Source of the DNA: CBDHHC01 sp965263345
Lineage (GTDB): Bacteria > Pseudomonadota > Alphaproteobacteria > Rhizobiales > CBDHHC01
NCBI GenBank assembly: GCA_965263345.1
Contig: CBDHHC010000024.1
Coordinates: forward strand, 682,001 to 746,000
Length of the DNA stretch: 64,000 nt
Reading direction: 5' to 3'
Under the pieces are notes generated by a model that made no database searches, had not been told where the DNA came from, and worked only from the letters and a program-made list of their open reading frames with translations. Shown here piece after piece: positions 35,834 through 43,714 of this stretch (positions are counted from its first letter, which is position 1; each line of letters begins with the position of its first letter). The translations under genes and the position numbers were made by a program.

Positions 35834-36331
35834 ATGTTCCCTGAAAACTTAATAAAGCAAGCAGATGAACTTCTCTCGATTTGTCGAGAAAAAAATATTA
35901 AGCTTTGTACAGCTGAATCTTGTACTGGAGGATTAATCATTGGATTACTCACCGAAATTTCAGGCTCTTCAGATGTTGTAGATCGTGGCTTTATTACATA
36001 TTCGAACCAAGCAAAAATGGAACTGCTTAACGTCTCAAAAGACATTCTAAATCAATATGGTGCTGTAAGTGAACAAACTGTAAGAGCAATGACATCTGGC
36101 GCTCTTTCTCAATCAAAAGCTGATATTGCAATAGCTGTCTCAGGAATTGCAGGACCAACAGGTGGAAGCACCACCAAACCTGTTGGATTAGTGCACATAG
36201 CAACCCAGCACAAATCATTGCAGATAAGTCATCAGGAATTTAATTTTGGCGATATCGGACGAACAAATATTAGAATTAAAACCATCGCGAAAGCATTAGA
36301 AATGACTAAAGAGATATGCGATGGCTGCTGA
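35834..36331 (+). CDS. pncC: Nicotinamide-nucleotide amidohydrolase PncC (CinA C-terminal type)
   Basis: 165 residues and a stand-alone CinA C-terminal domain: KLCTAESCTGGLIIGLLTEISGSSDVVDRGFITYSN, then VSEQTVRAMTSGAL, DIAIAVSGIAGPTGGSTTKPVGLVHIA. These are the catalytic and nucleotide-binding segments of PncC. It deamidates nicotinamide mononucleotide in pyridine nucleotide salvage. It starts 11 bases after ispDF and its end overlaps ruvX by 11 bases. Confidence 0.93.
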   Translation: MFPENLIKQADELLSICREKNIKLCTAESCTGGLIIGLLTEISGSSDVVDRGFITYSNQAKMELLNVSKDILNQYGAVSEQTVRAMTSGALSQSKADIAIAVSGIAGPTGGSTTKPVGLVHIATQHKSLQISHQEFNFGDIGRTNIRIKTIAKALEMTKEICDGC

Positions 36332-36794
36332 CCCAACAATTTCCCTAAACGACTTAAAAGACTATTTAAATCATGAAGATCGATTAATAGGCCTTGATTT
36401 GGGAACAAAAACGATCGGAATAGCGCTCTCAGATGTTAGTAGAATAATTGCAACTCCGTATAGCACAATCAAACGTGTTAAGTTCAAACAAGATGCAGAA
36501 CAATTAATAGATATTATCAATGAACATGAAGTAGCAGGCCTTATTCTTGGTTTTCCTGTAAATCTCGATGGCACAGAAGGTCCAAGAGCACAATCAACAA
36601 GAGCATTTGCAAGAAACTTTTTACAACTAAAAGAAATCCCCATAACTCTATGGGATGAACGCCTATCGACAGTTGCCGCAGAGCGAACTTTATTAGATGC
36701 AGACGCCAGCCGAAAACGTAGAGCTGAAGTCATTGATAAAATGGCAGCATCTTTTATCTTGCAAGGAGCTTTAGACAGGATGCAAACATTATAA
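36321..36794 (+). CDS. ruvX: Putative pre-16S rRNA nuclease RuvX (YqgF)
   Basis: 157 residues with an RNase H-like fold: RLIGLDLGTKTIGIALSDVSRIIATPYSTI (about residues 21-50), GLILGFPVNLDGTEGPRAQSTRAFA (about 74-98), ITLWDERLSTVAAERTLL and a closing DKMAASFILQGALD. The catalytic acids (Asp in GLDLG, Glu in WDERL, Asp in DKMAA) are present. It matures the 5' end of 16S rRNA. The start overlaps pncC, indicating coupled translation. Confidence 0.93.
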   Translation: MAADPTISLNDLKDYLNHEDRLIGLDLGTKTIGIALSDVSRIIATPYSTIKRVKFKQDAEQLIDIINEHEVAGLILGFPVNLDGTEGPRAQSTRAFARNFLQLKEIPITLWDERLSTVAAERTLLDADASRKRRAEVIDKMAASFILQGALDRMQTL

Positions 36795-36880
36795 CGTTTA
36801 AGTATGTCATATAGATATAAAAAACAGCCTATGCTATAGCATGCATACAAATGAAGTCTAAATAATGAAAAAGCAATAAC

Positions 36881-37480
36881 ATGACCTTATCTTTAGATTC
36901 ACTCATTATACCAATATTGATCGGTTACATTTTCGGATCAATCCCATTTGGTTTATTAATAACACACTTTGCCGGCATGGGAGACATTAGAAAAATCGGT
37001 TCAGGGAATATTGGAGCGACTAATGTGCTAAGAACAGGAAACAAAAAACTAGCAGCTCTGACACTTGCCTTAGACCTTCTAAAAGGAACAATCCCTGTCC
37101 TAATCTGCTCCCAGATTGATAATTTCTTCGGATTAATAGCAGGACTTTCAGCTTTCATAGGACATCTATTTCCAGTATGGTTGAAATTCAAAGGAGGCAA
37201 AGGAGTTGCAACTTATATTGGCGTCTTACTTGGCATGAACTGGCAACTTGCTATTATCTTTTGCCTGATATGGCTGACTATAGCTTACTTAACACGCTAT
37301 TCTTCTTTATCGGCCCTTACAGCAAGTTTGTTCATACCAGTCATATTAGCTGTGCAAAGTCATTGGCAAACGTGTATTATTGTTTCCATAATGACCATCC
37401 TGATATATATCAAACATCATGCAAATATAAACCGTCTTTTAAAAGGTGAGGAAACACGTATTGGAGCTAGCAAGTCATAG
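36881..37480 (+). CDS. plsY: Glycerol-3-phosphate acyltransferase PlsY
   Basis: 199 residues with five membrane helices. Signature segments are GYIFGSIPFGLLI, RKIGSGNIGATNVLRTGNKK (about residues 36-55), HLFPVWLKFKGGKGVATYIG (about 93-112) and a late IKHHANINRLLKGEETRIG. It transfers the acyl group from acyl-phosphate to glycerol 3-phosphate, the first membrane step of phospholipid synthesis. It overlaps the dprA start by up to 35 bases, the usual plsY-dprA order of alphaproteobacteria. Confidence 0.95.
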   Translation: MTLSLDSLIIPILIGYIFGSIPFGLLITHFAGMGDIRKIGSGNIGATNVLRTGNKKLAALTLALDLLKGTIPVLICSQIDNFFGLIAGLSAFIGHLFPVWLKFKGGKGVATYIGVLLGMNWQLAIIFCLIWLTIAYLTRYSSLSALTASLFIPVILAVQSHWQTCIIVSIMTILIYIKHHANINRLLKGEETRIGASKS

Positions 37481-38660
37481 TATTTACGAAGGATTTGCAG
37501 AAAATACAAATGAAGTCTCTGATACTGAGCGCTTCAACCGCTTGCAACTATTACGTTCTGAAAATGTTGGCCCCATTAACTTCCACCAGCTCCTCAAAAA
37601 ATTTGGTAATGCAGCCAATGCCCTAGATGCATTGCCAGAACTTTCACGTTTGGGAGGCCGTAAAACAGCTATCAAACCTTGTCCAGTATCTGAAATAGAA
37701 GCAGAAATGCTGACCGCAAACAAACTAGGAATTTCACTAGTTTGTCATGACGAACAAAATTATCCCCCTCTTTTGAAAAATCTAGATATTCCTCCACCTA
37801 TGCTATATTTACAGGGTGATATTGCTCTAATAAATCGGCCAATCGTCTCAATCGTTGGCGCACGTAATTGCTCTTCTGCAGGCCATCAGATAACGAAAAT
37901 CATAGCAACTGCCCTTGGAAAGCTTGGCTATGTAATTGCTTCAGGTTTAGCAAGAGGAATAGATACGACGGCGCATGAAGCAACATTGCAATCGGGAACA
38001 ATTGCTATCGTCGCTGGTGGCATAAATATTTACTACCCTCCAGAAAACAAAGAACTGCAACATGCTATAAGTAGTAAAGGTCTGCTAATTGCCGAGAATC
38101 CTCCAGGCTTTCTACCAAGAGGTCAGGACTTCCCAAGACGAAACCGGATTATATCTGGTATTTCCCACGCTGTACTCGTCATAGAAGCTGCATTAAAATC
38201 TGGCTCACTCATTACAGCAAGATATGCCCTTGAACAAAACCGTGAAGTATTCGCAATGCCAGGCAATCCGCTTGATATAAGAGCAGCTGGAACAAACAAG
38301 CTTATAAAAAGTGGAGCACACATGCTAACTTGTGCGGACGATGTTACAGAAGTTCTCACTCCTATGCTAAGAAGTCTGCCCTTATACTTTAGCTCTAATG
38401 AAACAAACACTAAAACTCAAACCCCTCTTCATTCGAAACAACTCACAAGTAAGGATGCTGAGCGGCAAAAACTTTTGTTGGCACTTGGTCCAACCCCAAC
38501 TGATGTTGATGAATTAATCCGTTGTACAGGCCTTACACCCGCACATATACAAACAATATTACTGGAATTAGACTTAGCGGGGCGCCTCGAACGACACGGA
38601 CAACAAAAAGTTTCTCTAAAAACAGATCCCAATAATCAACAAACACAAAAGTTATTATAA
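37446..38660 (+). CDS. dprA: DNA processing protein DprA
   Basis: 404 residues. An N-terminal helical region (RLQLLRSENVGPINFHQLLKKFG) is followed by the Rossmann-like DprA domain: YPPLLKNLDIPPPMLYLQGD, VSIVGARNCSSAGHQITKIIA (about residues 134-155), VIASGLARGIDTTAHEATL, GTIAIVAGGINIYYPPEN, and FPRRNRIISGISHAVLVIEAALKSGSLITARYA. A C-terminal winged helix (PTDVDELIRCTGLTPAHIQTILLELDLAGRLER) ends it. It protects incoming single-stranded DNA and loads RecA. GTG at 37446 is used; TTG at 37461 has a better-spaced GAGG and could be the true start. Confidence 0.94.
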   Translation: MRKHVLELASHSIYEGFAENTNEVSDTERFNRLQLLRSENVGPINFHQLLKKFGNAANALDALPELSRLGGRKTAIKPCPVSEIEAEMLTANKLGISLVCHDEQNYPPLLKNLDIPPPMLYLQGDIALINRPIVSIVGARNCSSAGHQITKIIATALGKLGYVIASGLARGIDTTAHEATLQSGTIAIVAGGINIYYPPENKELQHAISSKGLLIAENPPGFLPRGQDFPRRNRIISGISHAVLVIEAALKSGSLITARYALEQNREVFAMPGNPLDIRAAGTNKLIKSGAHMLTCADDVTEVLTPMLRSLPLYFSSNETNTKTQTPLHSKQLTSKDAERQKLLLALGPTPTDVDELIRCTGLTPAHIQTILLELDLAGRLERHGQQKVSLKTDPNNQQTQKLL

Positions 38661-39045
38661 AAGCTAACCTAGAAGTAATTTCATCTATATATTTAAATAC
38701 AAAACCGTATATAACCTGAATAATTATCCACACTTAATCCACAAGCTCAACTAAATATAAAAAGAAAAAGTTTTGACACTATAGTTTCATCGATCGCAAA
38801 GAAGTACATAACCAATATTAAAAAAAATCATTAAAGCATTGAGAAAAAGATATTTAAGTTTAAAACAACTATGAATATTATGAAAACAAATACTCATTAA
38901 AAACAATACTGTACCTAAATTATATTTTTTATTGCATCCGAATGTCGATTTTAGTGGAATAAATATGAAGTAAAGGTTAATATACCTCTAGATTGATTAG
39001 GTAAATATAAAAAGATGAAGTAACAGTTATAGGGAGGGATACTTT
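38661..39045. other. AT-rich intergenic region after dprA
   Basis: 385 bases, strongly AT-rich, with no supported gene. It contains an exact DnaA-box-like TTATCCACA at 38724-38732 and a one-mismatch second copy (TAATCCACA) at 38735-38743, followed by long A/T runs. A TTGACA at 38773 has no -10 at the right distance. The end of the region must hold the promoter of the small peptide gene at 39046. Confidence 0.5.
38724..38743 (+). promoter_or_regulatory. Paired DnaA-box-like sequences
   Basis: TTATCCACA (38724-38732) matches the DnaA consensus exactly, and TAATCCACA (38735-38743) differs at one position. They lie at the edge of an AT-rich stretch of about 300 bases. None of the usual origin neighbours (dnaA, dnaN, hemE, parAB) is nearby, so a replication role is only a possibility; DnaA titration or regulation is as plausible. 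Confidence 0.3.
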
Positions 39046-39129
39046 ATGAAGTATTTACGAACTTATCATCACGCTCTATTTGCCATTTCATTTGGATTAA
39101 TATTAGCTATCGCACTGAATTTGTTTTGA
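39046..39129 (+). CDS. 27-residue single-helix membrane peptide
   Basis: A small frame with a very strong ribosome site: AGGGAGGGA at 39031-39039, 6 bases before the ATG. The product opens with MKYLRTYHH and continues as one hydrophobic helix (ALFAISFGLILAIALNLF) ending at TGA. It has a basic, His-containing N-terminus and no Cys. It is followed at once by hairpins (39128-39149 and 39160-39192) and an intrinsic terminator at 39212, so the locus is an independent short transcript. Its size and shape fit a type I toxin or a small membrane regulator, but no family is recognised. Confidence 0.65.
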   Translation: MKYLRTYHHALFAISFGLILAIALNLF

Positions 39130-39192
39130 TATATCCTTATGGATGTATCATATCCCCGGAAGTGTTTTATCGCATCCTGTGATTTAACACTT
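39128..39192 (+). ncRNA. Two consecutive stem-loops in the 3' region of the small peptide transcript
   Basis: Hairpin 1 pairs GATATATCC (39128-39136) with GGATGTATC (39141-39149), with one G-U pair and a 4-base loop. Hairpin 2 pairs AAGTGTTTTATCGCA (39160-39174) with TGTGATTTAACACTT (39178-39192); 13 of 15 positions pair (one G-U) around a 3-base loop. Together with the terminator at 39212, the RNA after the peptide stop is almost entirely structured. It may be a small RNA in its own right or a stabilised messenger. Confidence 0.55.
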
Positions 39193-39211
39193 TCTGCCCC
39201 CTAACTTTTAT

Positions 39212-39245
39212 AGCTGCCAATTTATTGGCAGCTTTCTTTTTTTCT
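39212..39245 (+). terminator. Rho-independent terminator of the small peptide locus
   Basis: AGCTGCCAA (39212-39220) and TTGGCAGCT (39225-39233) form a perfect 9-bp stem with a TTTA loop, directly followed by TTCTTTTTTTTCT. This is the strongest intrinsic terminator in the window. Confidence 0.92.
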
Positions 39246-39356
39246 CACATGAAGATATAACGACACAACATCGACAATTCCATCGTGAATATTATAGACA
39301 GTTGCCAATAAAAATTATGGTTCAAATGAACAATTCATAAAAAAATTTACAACATT

Positions 39357-40013
39357 ATGTTTATCAAATTTAAAAAAAAGAAATGGCTATTTGCATCACT
39401 CTTAATTCTCGCAGTCATAATCTATAACCTTCCATGGGCTGGTAATTATATAAAAATAAAAAGTCATGCCGCTCCAATATGTATCAAGCTTTATTGTGAA
39501 CCTCAAATAATCCCAGACTGCAAAAACAGCTTAATAAAATTACAGCCCTGCCAGCAGATTTCAAAACATTTCTGGAGTTGGATTAACTCACACGGCTTTA
39601 ATGCTATAAGAAAAGCATTTAGAGCAGCTGGTCATAACGAAATTATCACATCAGCTACCATCTATTGTAACAAAGGCATCTACAATAAAAAACGAATTCT
39701 TGGCAAACGTTGGAGTCAACATTCATTTCGCAGAGCATGTGATGGAAATAGGATAAAAGTAAATAATATCATCTTTAAATACAGAGGTTATGGAGTACAA
39801 CGTCCAAAGAATAAGCATGATAGATTCTTTGTTACCTTCCTAGACAACTGGGGCACCATTGGCTTTGGTGTGAATGTGAGATCTACATTCGCACTTATTG
39901 ACTTTAATCGTGGTGTACGTGATTGTAGAGAAGACACGAGACATTGCGCTCATTATCATATCTCAAAACCATGCTATTCCTGTATTGTTACGGGAGCCAT
40001 GGGATATGAGTAA
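39357..40013 (+). CDS. Extensin-like / M15-type envelope protein (divergent)
   Basis: 218 residues. There is one N-terminal helix (WLFASLLILAVIIYNLPW), then a Cys-rich exported domain. The segment GKRWSQHSFRRACDGNRIKV (about residues 117-136) fits the S-x-H-x6-D zinc motif of M15 peptidases and extensin-like C-terminal domains. HCAHYHIS (about 198-205) fits the closing H-x-H ligand motif. About ten Cys residues suggest disulfides in the periplasm. The family match is distant: Gly before Ala is missing from the S-x-H-x-x-G-x-A-x-D form. It may be a peptidoglycan-binding or cleaving protein. The ribosome site is poor. Confidence 0.6.
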   Translation: MFIKFKKKKWLFASLLILAVIIYNLPWAGNYIKIKSHAAPICIKLYCEPQIIPDCKNSLIKLQPCQQISKHFWSWINSHGFNAIRKAFRAAGHNEIITSATIYCNKGIYNKKRILGKRWSQHSFRRACDGNRIKVNNIIFKYRGYGVQRPKNKHDRFFVTFLDNWGTIGFGVNVRSTFALIDFNRGVRDCREDTRHCAHYHISKPCYSCIVTGAMGYE

Positions 40014-40405
40014 TGCTCCTTCCTCTCATTCTATATGTCTCTGATTTTCCTTATTTTTTTACTAAATTGGATACTCCAACACTCAAACAATCACCAAAAT
40101 TATAAGCAGCCATTTCATCAATGCACCTATCTGAAATTAATGAAATAACACCATCTATTTATAATTGAATATGAATTGAATTTTTAAGACAAAACATCAC
40201 ACAAAAGTCTTAACCCAACAGGATGCCTTGATTTCAAGTGATTTATAGGTCATTATTAACCAACGTTTGGAGGAAATAAAACATAACAAAAGGCCATAAA
40301 ATGGGGAAAAAAGCGCCATTTTAGCAGTTACTTGGGTATACTGAACTTTTGTAGGATTTAGACCCCAATCTCCACAAGAGCACAGTAGTTTCTTATGGAG
40401 GTTTT
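40014..40405. other. Intergenic region between the extensin-like gene and the secreted protein
   Basis: 392 bases without a supported gene. A 7-bp inverted repeat (AAAATGG at 40298-40304 with CCATTTT at 40316-40322) and a TATACT at 40337-40342 that could be a -10 element were seen. A GGAGG at 40269-40273 is not followed by a usable start codon. The region presumably carries the promoter of the secreted protein at 40406. Confidence 0.45.
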
Positions 40406-40741
40406 ATGTTTAGTTTCTTCTTGACGAGGATCAAATCACTTACCAAACTTGCAATCATCTCAATTGTACCTTTTGTATTTTTGACCCCTAATATCTCTCA
40501 AGCATCACAACCAGCTAAATGTGGGCTACGCACAGATATAGTCAAAAAACTCTCAAATGTATTCAGCGAAGAACTCCACTCAAGGGGCTTAATCTCAGAA
40601 CAATTGATAATGGAAATATTTGTGTCCAATAAAGGAAGTTGGAGTGTGCTCTTTACGTCTCCTGAAGGCAAAACATGTGTTATCGCAACAGGACAGATGT
40701 GGGTTGTATCCGCAAAGAAAAAGTTAGGTCCAGAAGCATAA
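40406..40741 (+). CDS. Small secreted protein of unknown function
   Basis: 111 residues. A signal peptide (SLTKLAIISIVPFVFLTPNISQASQ) is followed by a compact domain with CGLRTDIVKKLSNVFSEEL, SNKGSWSVLFTSPEGKTCVIATGQMW. The pattern of a Cys-Gly start, a GSW-x-x-L-F-T-x-P-x-G-x-T-C strand and a GxxW end resembles a widespread family of small hypothetical alphaproteobacterial periplasmic proteins (recalled, not checked). The two Cys may form a disulfide. GGAGG lies seven bases before the ATG. It converges on the ratA-like gene. Confidence 0.75.
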   Translation: MFSFFLTRIKSLTKLAIISIVPFVFLTPNISQASQPAKCGLRTDIVKKLSNVFSEELHSRGLISEQLIMEIFVSNKGSWSVLFTSPEGKTCVIATGQMWVVSAKKKLGPEA

Positions 40742-40760
40742 TATCAAAAACAAAATTGAT

Positions 40761-40779
40761 GGGAGCTATTGAGGCTCCC
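40761..40779 (-). terminator. Hairpin at the end of the ratA-like gene
   Basis: On the minus strand, GGGAGC and GCTCCC pair around a 7-base loop that includes part of the gene's stop codon. T-rich sequence (ATTTTGTTTTTG) follows in the minus direction. It is a plausible intrinsic terminator for the lipA/ratA-like unit. Confidence 0.6.
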
Positions 40780-41239
40780 TGATTGGTGGTCCGTAAATTT
40801 GATTGGCACGTTCTTCAAAAGCATCAGAATATTTTTTGAAAACTTTTTCAAAAAGGCCACCAACAAGTAATTGCAATGCAAAGGTTTTAAATTCGTAAGA
40901 GATTGAAAACTCAACATCACAACATGTCTTATCAATCTCGTGAAAACGCCAAACATTTTTAAGGTGACGAAAAGGCCCATCGACGCCTTCACTCACAATC
41001 TCACATCCTTCAATATTCATAGACACACGACTACCAAACGTTTCTCGTAAAAGTTTATAGGCAACCGTCATATCGGCTAAAACAATATCCATAGAACCAG
41101 ATTGCTCACGTGATTTGATCACCAGATTATCACATAAAGGAACAAACTCAGGGTATTTTTCAATATCTGCAACAAGTTGATACATATTTTCCGCAGAATG
41201 AAAAACACGTCGCGTCGTTTTAAATTGAGGCATAAACAA
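40766..41239 (-). CDS. RatA/COQ10-like START-domain protein
   Basis: 157 residues. The family block TTRRVFHSAENMYQLVADIEKYPEFVPLCDNLVI (about residues 7-40) and VEFSISYEFKTFALQLLVGGLFEKVF (about 115-140) identify the polyketide cyclase/COQ10 (RatA, YfjG) family of small hydrophobic-pocket proteins. In alphaproteobacteria these are thought to bind ubiquinone and assist respiration; the E. coli member is described as a ribosome-associated toxin. It is next to lipA, 16 bases downstream, as in many relatives. The start may be ATG 41239 or 41233. Confidence 0.88.
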   Translation of the reverse strand: MFMPQFKTTRRVFHSAENMYQLVADIEKYPEFVPLCDNLVIKSREQSGSMDIVLADMTVAYKLLRETFGSRVSMNIEGCEIVSEGVDGPFRHLKNVWRFHEIDKTCCDVEFSISYEFKTFALQLLVGGLFEKVFKKYSDAFEERANQIYGPPIREPQ

Positions 41240-41255
41240 AAAACCAGTAACTTAC

Positions 41256-42224
41256 TTATTTTGCCAATGAAGCGTCACGTGCCTGTCTTAACTTAGCAAA
41301 ATCATCATCTGCATGATAAGAAGACCGTGTTAAAGGGCTGGAAGACACCAGTAAAAAACCCTTTGTATAAGCAATACGCTCATAAGATTTAAACTCTTCA
41401 GGAGTGACAAACTTCTTAACTTCAGCATGCTTACGTGTAGGTTGCAAATATTGTCCAATCGTCATGAAATCAACATCTGCAGACCTAAGATCATCCATCA
41501 GCTGCAATACCTCATTACGCTCTTCACCAAGACCAACCATAATACCTGATTTAGTGAATATAGAAGGGTCAAGCTCTTTCGCCCGTTGCAAAACACGAAG
41601 AGAATGAAAATAACGAGATCCTGGACGTATCGTGAGATAATTAGAAGGAACGGTCTCAACATTGTGATTAAAAACATCAGGTTTCGCTTTAACAACAATT
41701 TCTAAAGCCCCCTCTTTCCTTAAAAAGTCAGGTGTTAGAACTTCAATAGTCGTTGTTGGAGTTCTCTCCCGAATAGCTGTAATAACATCCGCAAAATGCT
41801 GCGCACCTCCATCAGGAAGATCATCACGGTCAACAGACGTTATGACAATATGGCGTAAACCAAGTTTTGCAACGGCATCAGCTACGTTCTCAGGCTCTTT
41901 AGGGTCTAGAGGATCTGGCATACCTGTGCGGACATTACAAAAGGCACACGCGCGTGTACATGTATCTCCCATAATCATCATAGTTGCATGCTTTTTGTCC
42001 CAACATTCTCCAATATTGGGACAACCAGCTTCTTCACAAACTGTTACAAGATTATTATCACGCATAAGCTTGCGTGTTTCATTGTATGTTTTAGACACAG
42101 GGGCCTTCACACGAATCCAATCTGGTTTGCGCAACAAAGCTGTATCAGGCTTATGCACCTTCTCTGGATGCCGTGGCCGCTCAACTGCTTTATCTTTTGA
42201 AACTGTATCTAAAATTGTAACCAT
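41256..42224 (-). CDS. lipA: Lipoyl synthase LipA
   Basis: 322 residues and a radical SAM enzyme. The auxiliary cluster Cys are in VCEEAGCPNIGECW (about residues 62-75) and the SAM cluster is CTRACAFCNV (C-x3-C-x2-C, about 88-97). Other conserved segments are RHIVITSVDRDDLPDGGAQHFA and IMVGLGEERNEVLQLM, and the C-terminal SSPLTRSSYHADD supplies the Ser ligand. It inserts sulfur into octanoyl groups to make lipoyl cofactors, which are used by the E2 and PdhB lipoyl domains encoded next door. It follows lpd by 34 bases. Confidence 0.97.
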   Translation of the reverse strand: MVTILDTVSKDKAVERPRHPEKVHKPDTALLRKPDWIRVKAPVSKTYNETRKLMRDNNLVTVCEEAGCPNIGECWDKKHATMMIMGDTCTRACAFCNVRTGMPDPLDPKEPENVADAVAKLGLRHIVITSVDRDDLPDGGAQHFADVITAIRERTPTTTIEVLTPDFLRKEGALEIVVKAKPDVFNHNVETVPSNYLTIRPGSRYFHSLRVLQRAKELDPSIFTKSGIMVGLGEERNEVLQLMDDLRSADVDFMTIGQYLQPTRKHAEVKKFVTPEEFKSYERIAYTKGFLLVSSSPLTRSSYHADDDFAKLRQARDASLAK

Positions 42225-42258
42225 TTATGCTCTCTTAGTATTATGAATACGCCTATGC

Positions 42259-43665
42259 TTAAATATGGATCACCTTATCATAAGCATCCAGGACACTTTC
42301 ATGCATCATCTCAGATAAAGTTGGATGTGGGAAGACTGTATGCATCAATTCTTGTTCTGTTGTTTCCATTGTTTTAGCAATGCCATACCCCTGAATCAAC
42401 TCTGTTACTTCAGCACCGATCATATGTGCACCTAGTAACTCTCCAGTTTTTGCATCAAAAATAGTTTTGATAAGCCCTTCTGGCTCCCCCAGCGCAATCG
42501 CTTTTCCGTTACCTTGGTATGGGAAACGCCCCACTTTAAGCTCGTGACCAGCTTCTTTAGCTGCTTTTTCAGTCAAACCGATAGAAGCAACTTGTGGCCA
42601 GCAATATGTACAACCAGGAATATTTGTAACATCAATTGGGTGTAAACCTTGAACACCTGCAATCTTCTCCACACAGAGAATTCCCTCATGACTAGCCTTA
42701 TGAGCAAGCCATGGAGGCCCAGCAACATCACCAATAGCGTAAACGCCCTCAACACCTGTTCGGCAATATTCATCAATAACAATATGGCCACGGTCAACTT
42801 TAACACCAACCTCTTCTAGGCCGATATTCTCAACATTACCTGTAATGCCAATTGCAAGAATAACCTTATCAACTGTCACTGTCTCACGTTTATTATCAGG
42901 AAGCTTTAGAGTAACTGCAACATTGTCGCTACCAGACTCAAGTTTTTCAACTGTTGTACCAGTATGAATTTTCATAGCTTGTTTGACAAACGCTTTTTGA
43001 GCCATAGCTGAAATTTCGTCATCTTCAACAGGAAGAATCTTATCCATAATCTCGACGACAGTAACATCAGCACCTAACGTATTGTAGAAGCTCGCAAACT
43101 CTATACCAATGGCACCAGATCCAACAACCAATATTGATTTAGGCATCTCTTCAGGAACCATTGCTTCTTTATAAGTCCAGATATTTTTTCCATCTGGTTC
43201 CATACCAGGCAATGTACGAGCTCTTGCACCAGTCGCAATGATAATATGCTTAGCCGTAACATCAGAAAGAGTTTTTCCATCTTTATCAGTTACACCAATA
43301 ACGCCTTTGCCTTTTAATTTTGCAGCACCATCAATCACAGTTACTTTGTTTTTCTTCATTAAGAATCCGACGCCACCTGACAATTGCTTTGCTACACCAC
43401 GTGAACGATTGACAATTTTACTCACATCAAACGAAATATTATCCGCTGAAAAGCCATATGCATCTAGATTATGAAGGAGATGATTAATTTCTGAAGAACG
43501 CAAAAGAGCTTTGGTTGGAATACATCCCCAGTTTAAACATATTCCCCCCAAATGTTCACGCTCAATAACTGCCGTTTTCATCCCAAGCTGTGCACCGCGA
43601 ATGGCTGCAACATAACCACCAGGACCACCACCTATTACTACCAAATCAAACGAGGTTTCTGCCAT
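42259..43665 (-). CDS. lpdA: Dihydrolipoyl dehydrogenase (E3)
   Basis: 468 residues. FAD motif VVIGGGPGGYVAAIRGAQLG (about residues 8-27), redox-active disulfide GGICLNWGCIPTKALL (about 40-55), NAD motif ILVVGSGAIGIEFASFYNTLGADVTVVE (about 172-200), GVYAIGDVAGPPWLAHKASHEG, and the C-terminal interface with HTVFPHPTLSEMMHES holding the His-Glu pair. It reoxidises dihydrolipoyl groups of the pyruvate dehydrogenase complex. It is the fourth enzyme gene of the pdh operon. Confidence 0.97.
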   Translation of the reverse strand: MAETSFDLVVIGGGPGGYVAAIRGAQLGMKTAVIEREHLGGICLNWGCIPTKALLRSSEINHLLHNLDAYGFSADNISFDVSKIVNRSRGVAKQLSGGVGFLMKKNKVTVIDGAAKLKGKGVIGVTDKDGKTLSDVTAKHIIIATGARARTLPGMEPDGKNIWTYKEAMVPEEMPKSILVVGSGAIGIEFASFYNTLGADVTVVEIMDKILPVEDDEISAMAQKAFVKQAMKIHTGTTVEKLESGSDNVAVTLKLPDNKRETVTVDKVILAIGITGNVENIGLEEVGVKVDRGHIVIDEYCRTGVEGVYAIGDVAGPPWLAHKASHEGILCVEKIAGVQGLHPIDVTNIPGCTYCWPQVASIGLTEKAAKEAGHELKVGRFPYQGNGKAIALGEPEGLIKTIFDAKTGELLGAHMIGAEVTELIQGYGIAKTMETTEQELMHTVFPHPTLSEMMHESVLDAYDKVIHI

Positions 43666-43714
43666 CTAAATTATCCTTTAAATTTCTTGTATCTCTTCAA
43701 TTGTTTGCAACAGT

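Noticed and set aside
36831..36842. ATGCTATAGCAT palindrome between ruvX and plsY
   Set aside because: At 12 bp with no spacer or conserved partner it is expected by chance in AT-rich DNA, and no known operator matches.
38773..38800. TTGACA as a possible promoter
   Set aside because: No -10-like sequence lies 16-18 bases downstream.
40269..40324. A GGAGG followed by a very short frame starting at ATG 40301
   Set aside because: The SD is about 28 bases from the only ATG, and that frame ends after seven codons.
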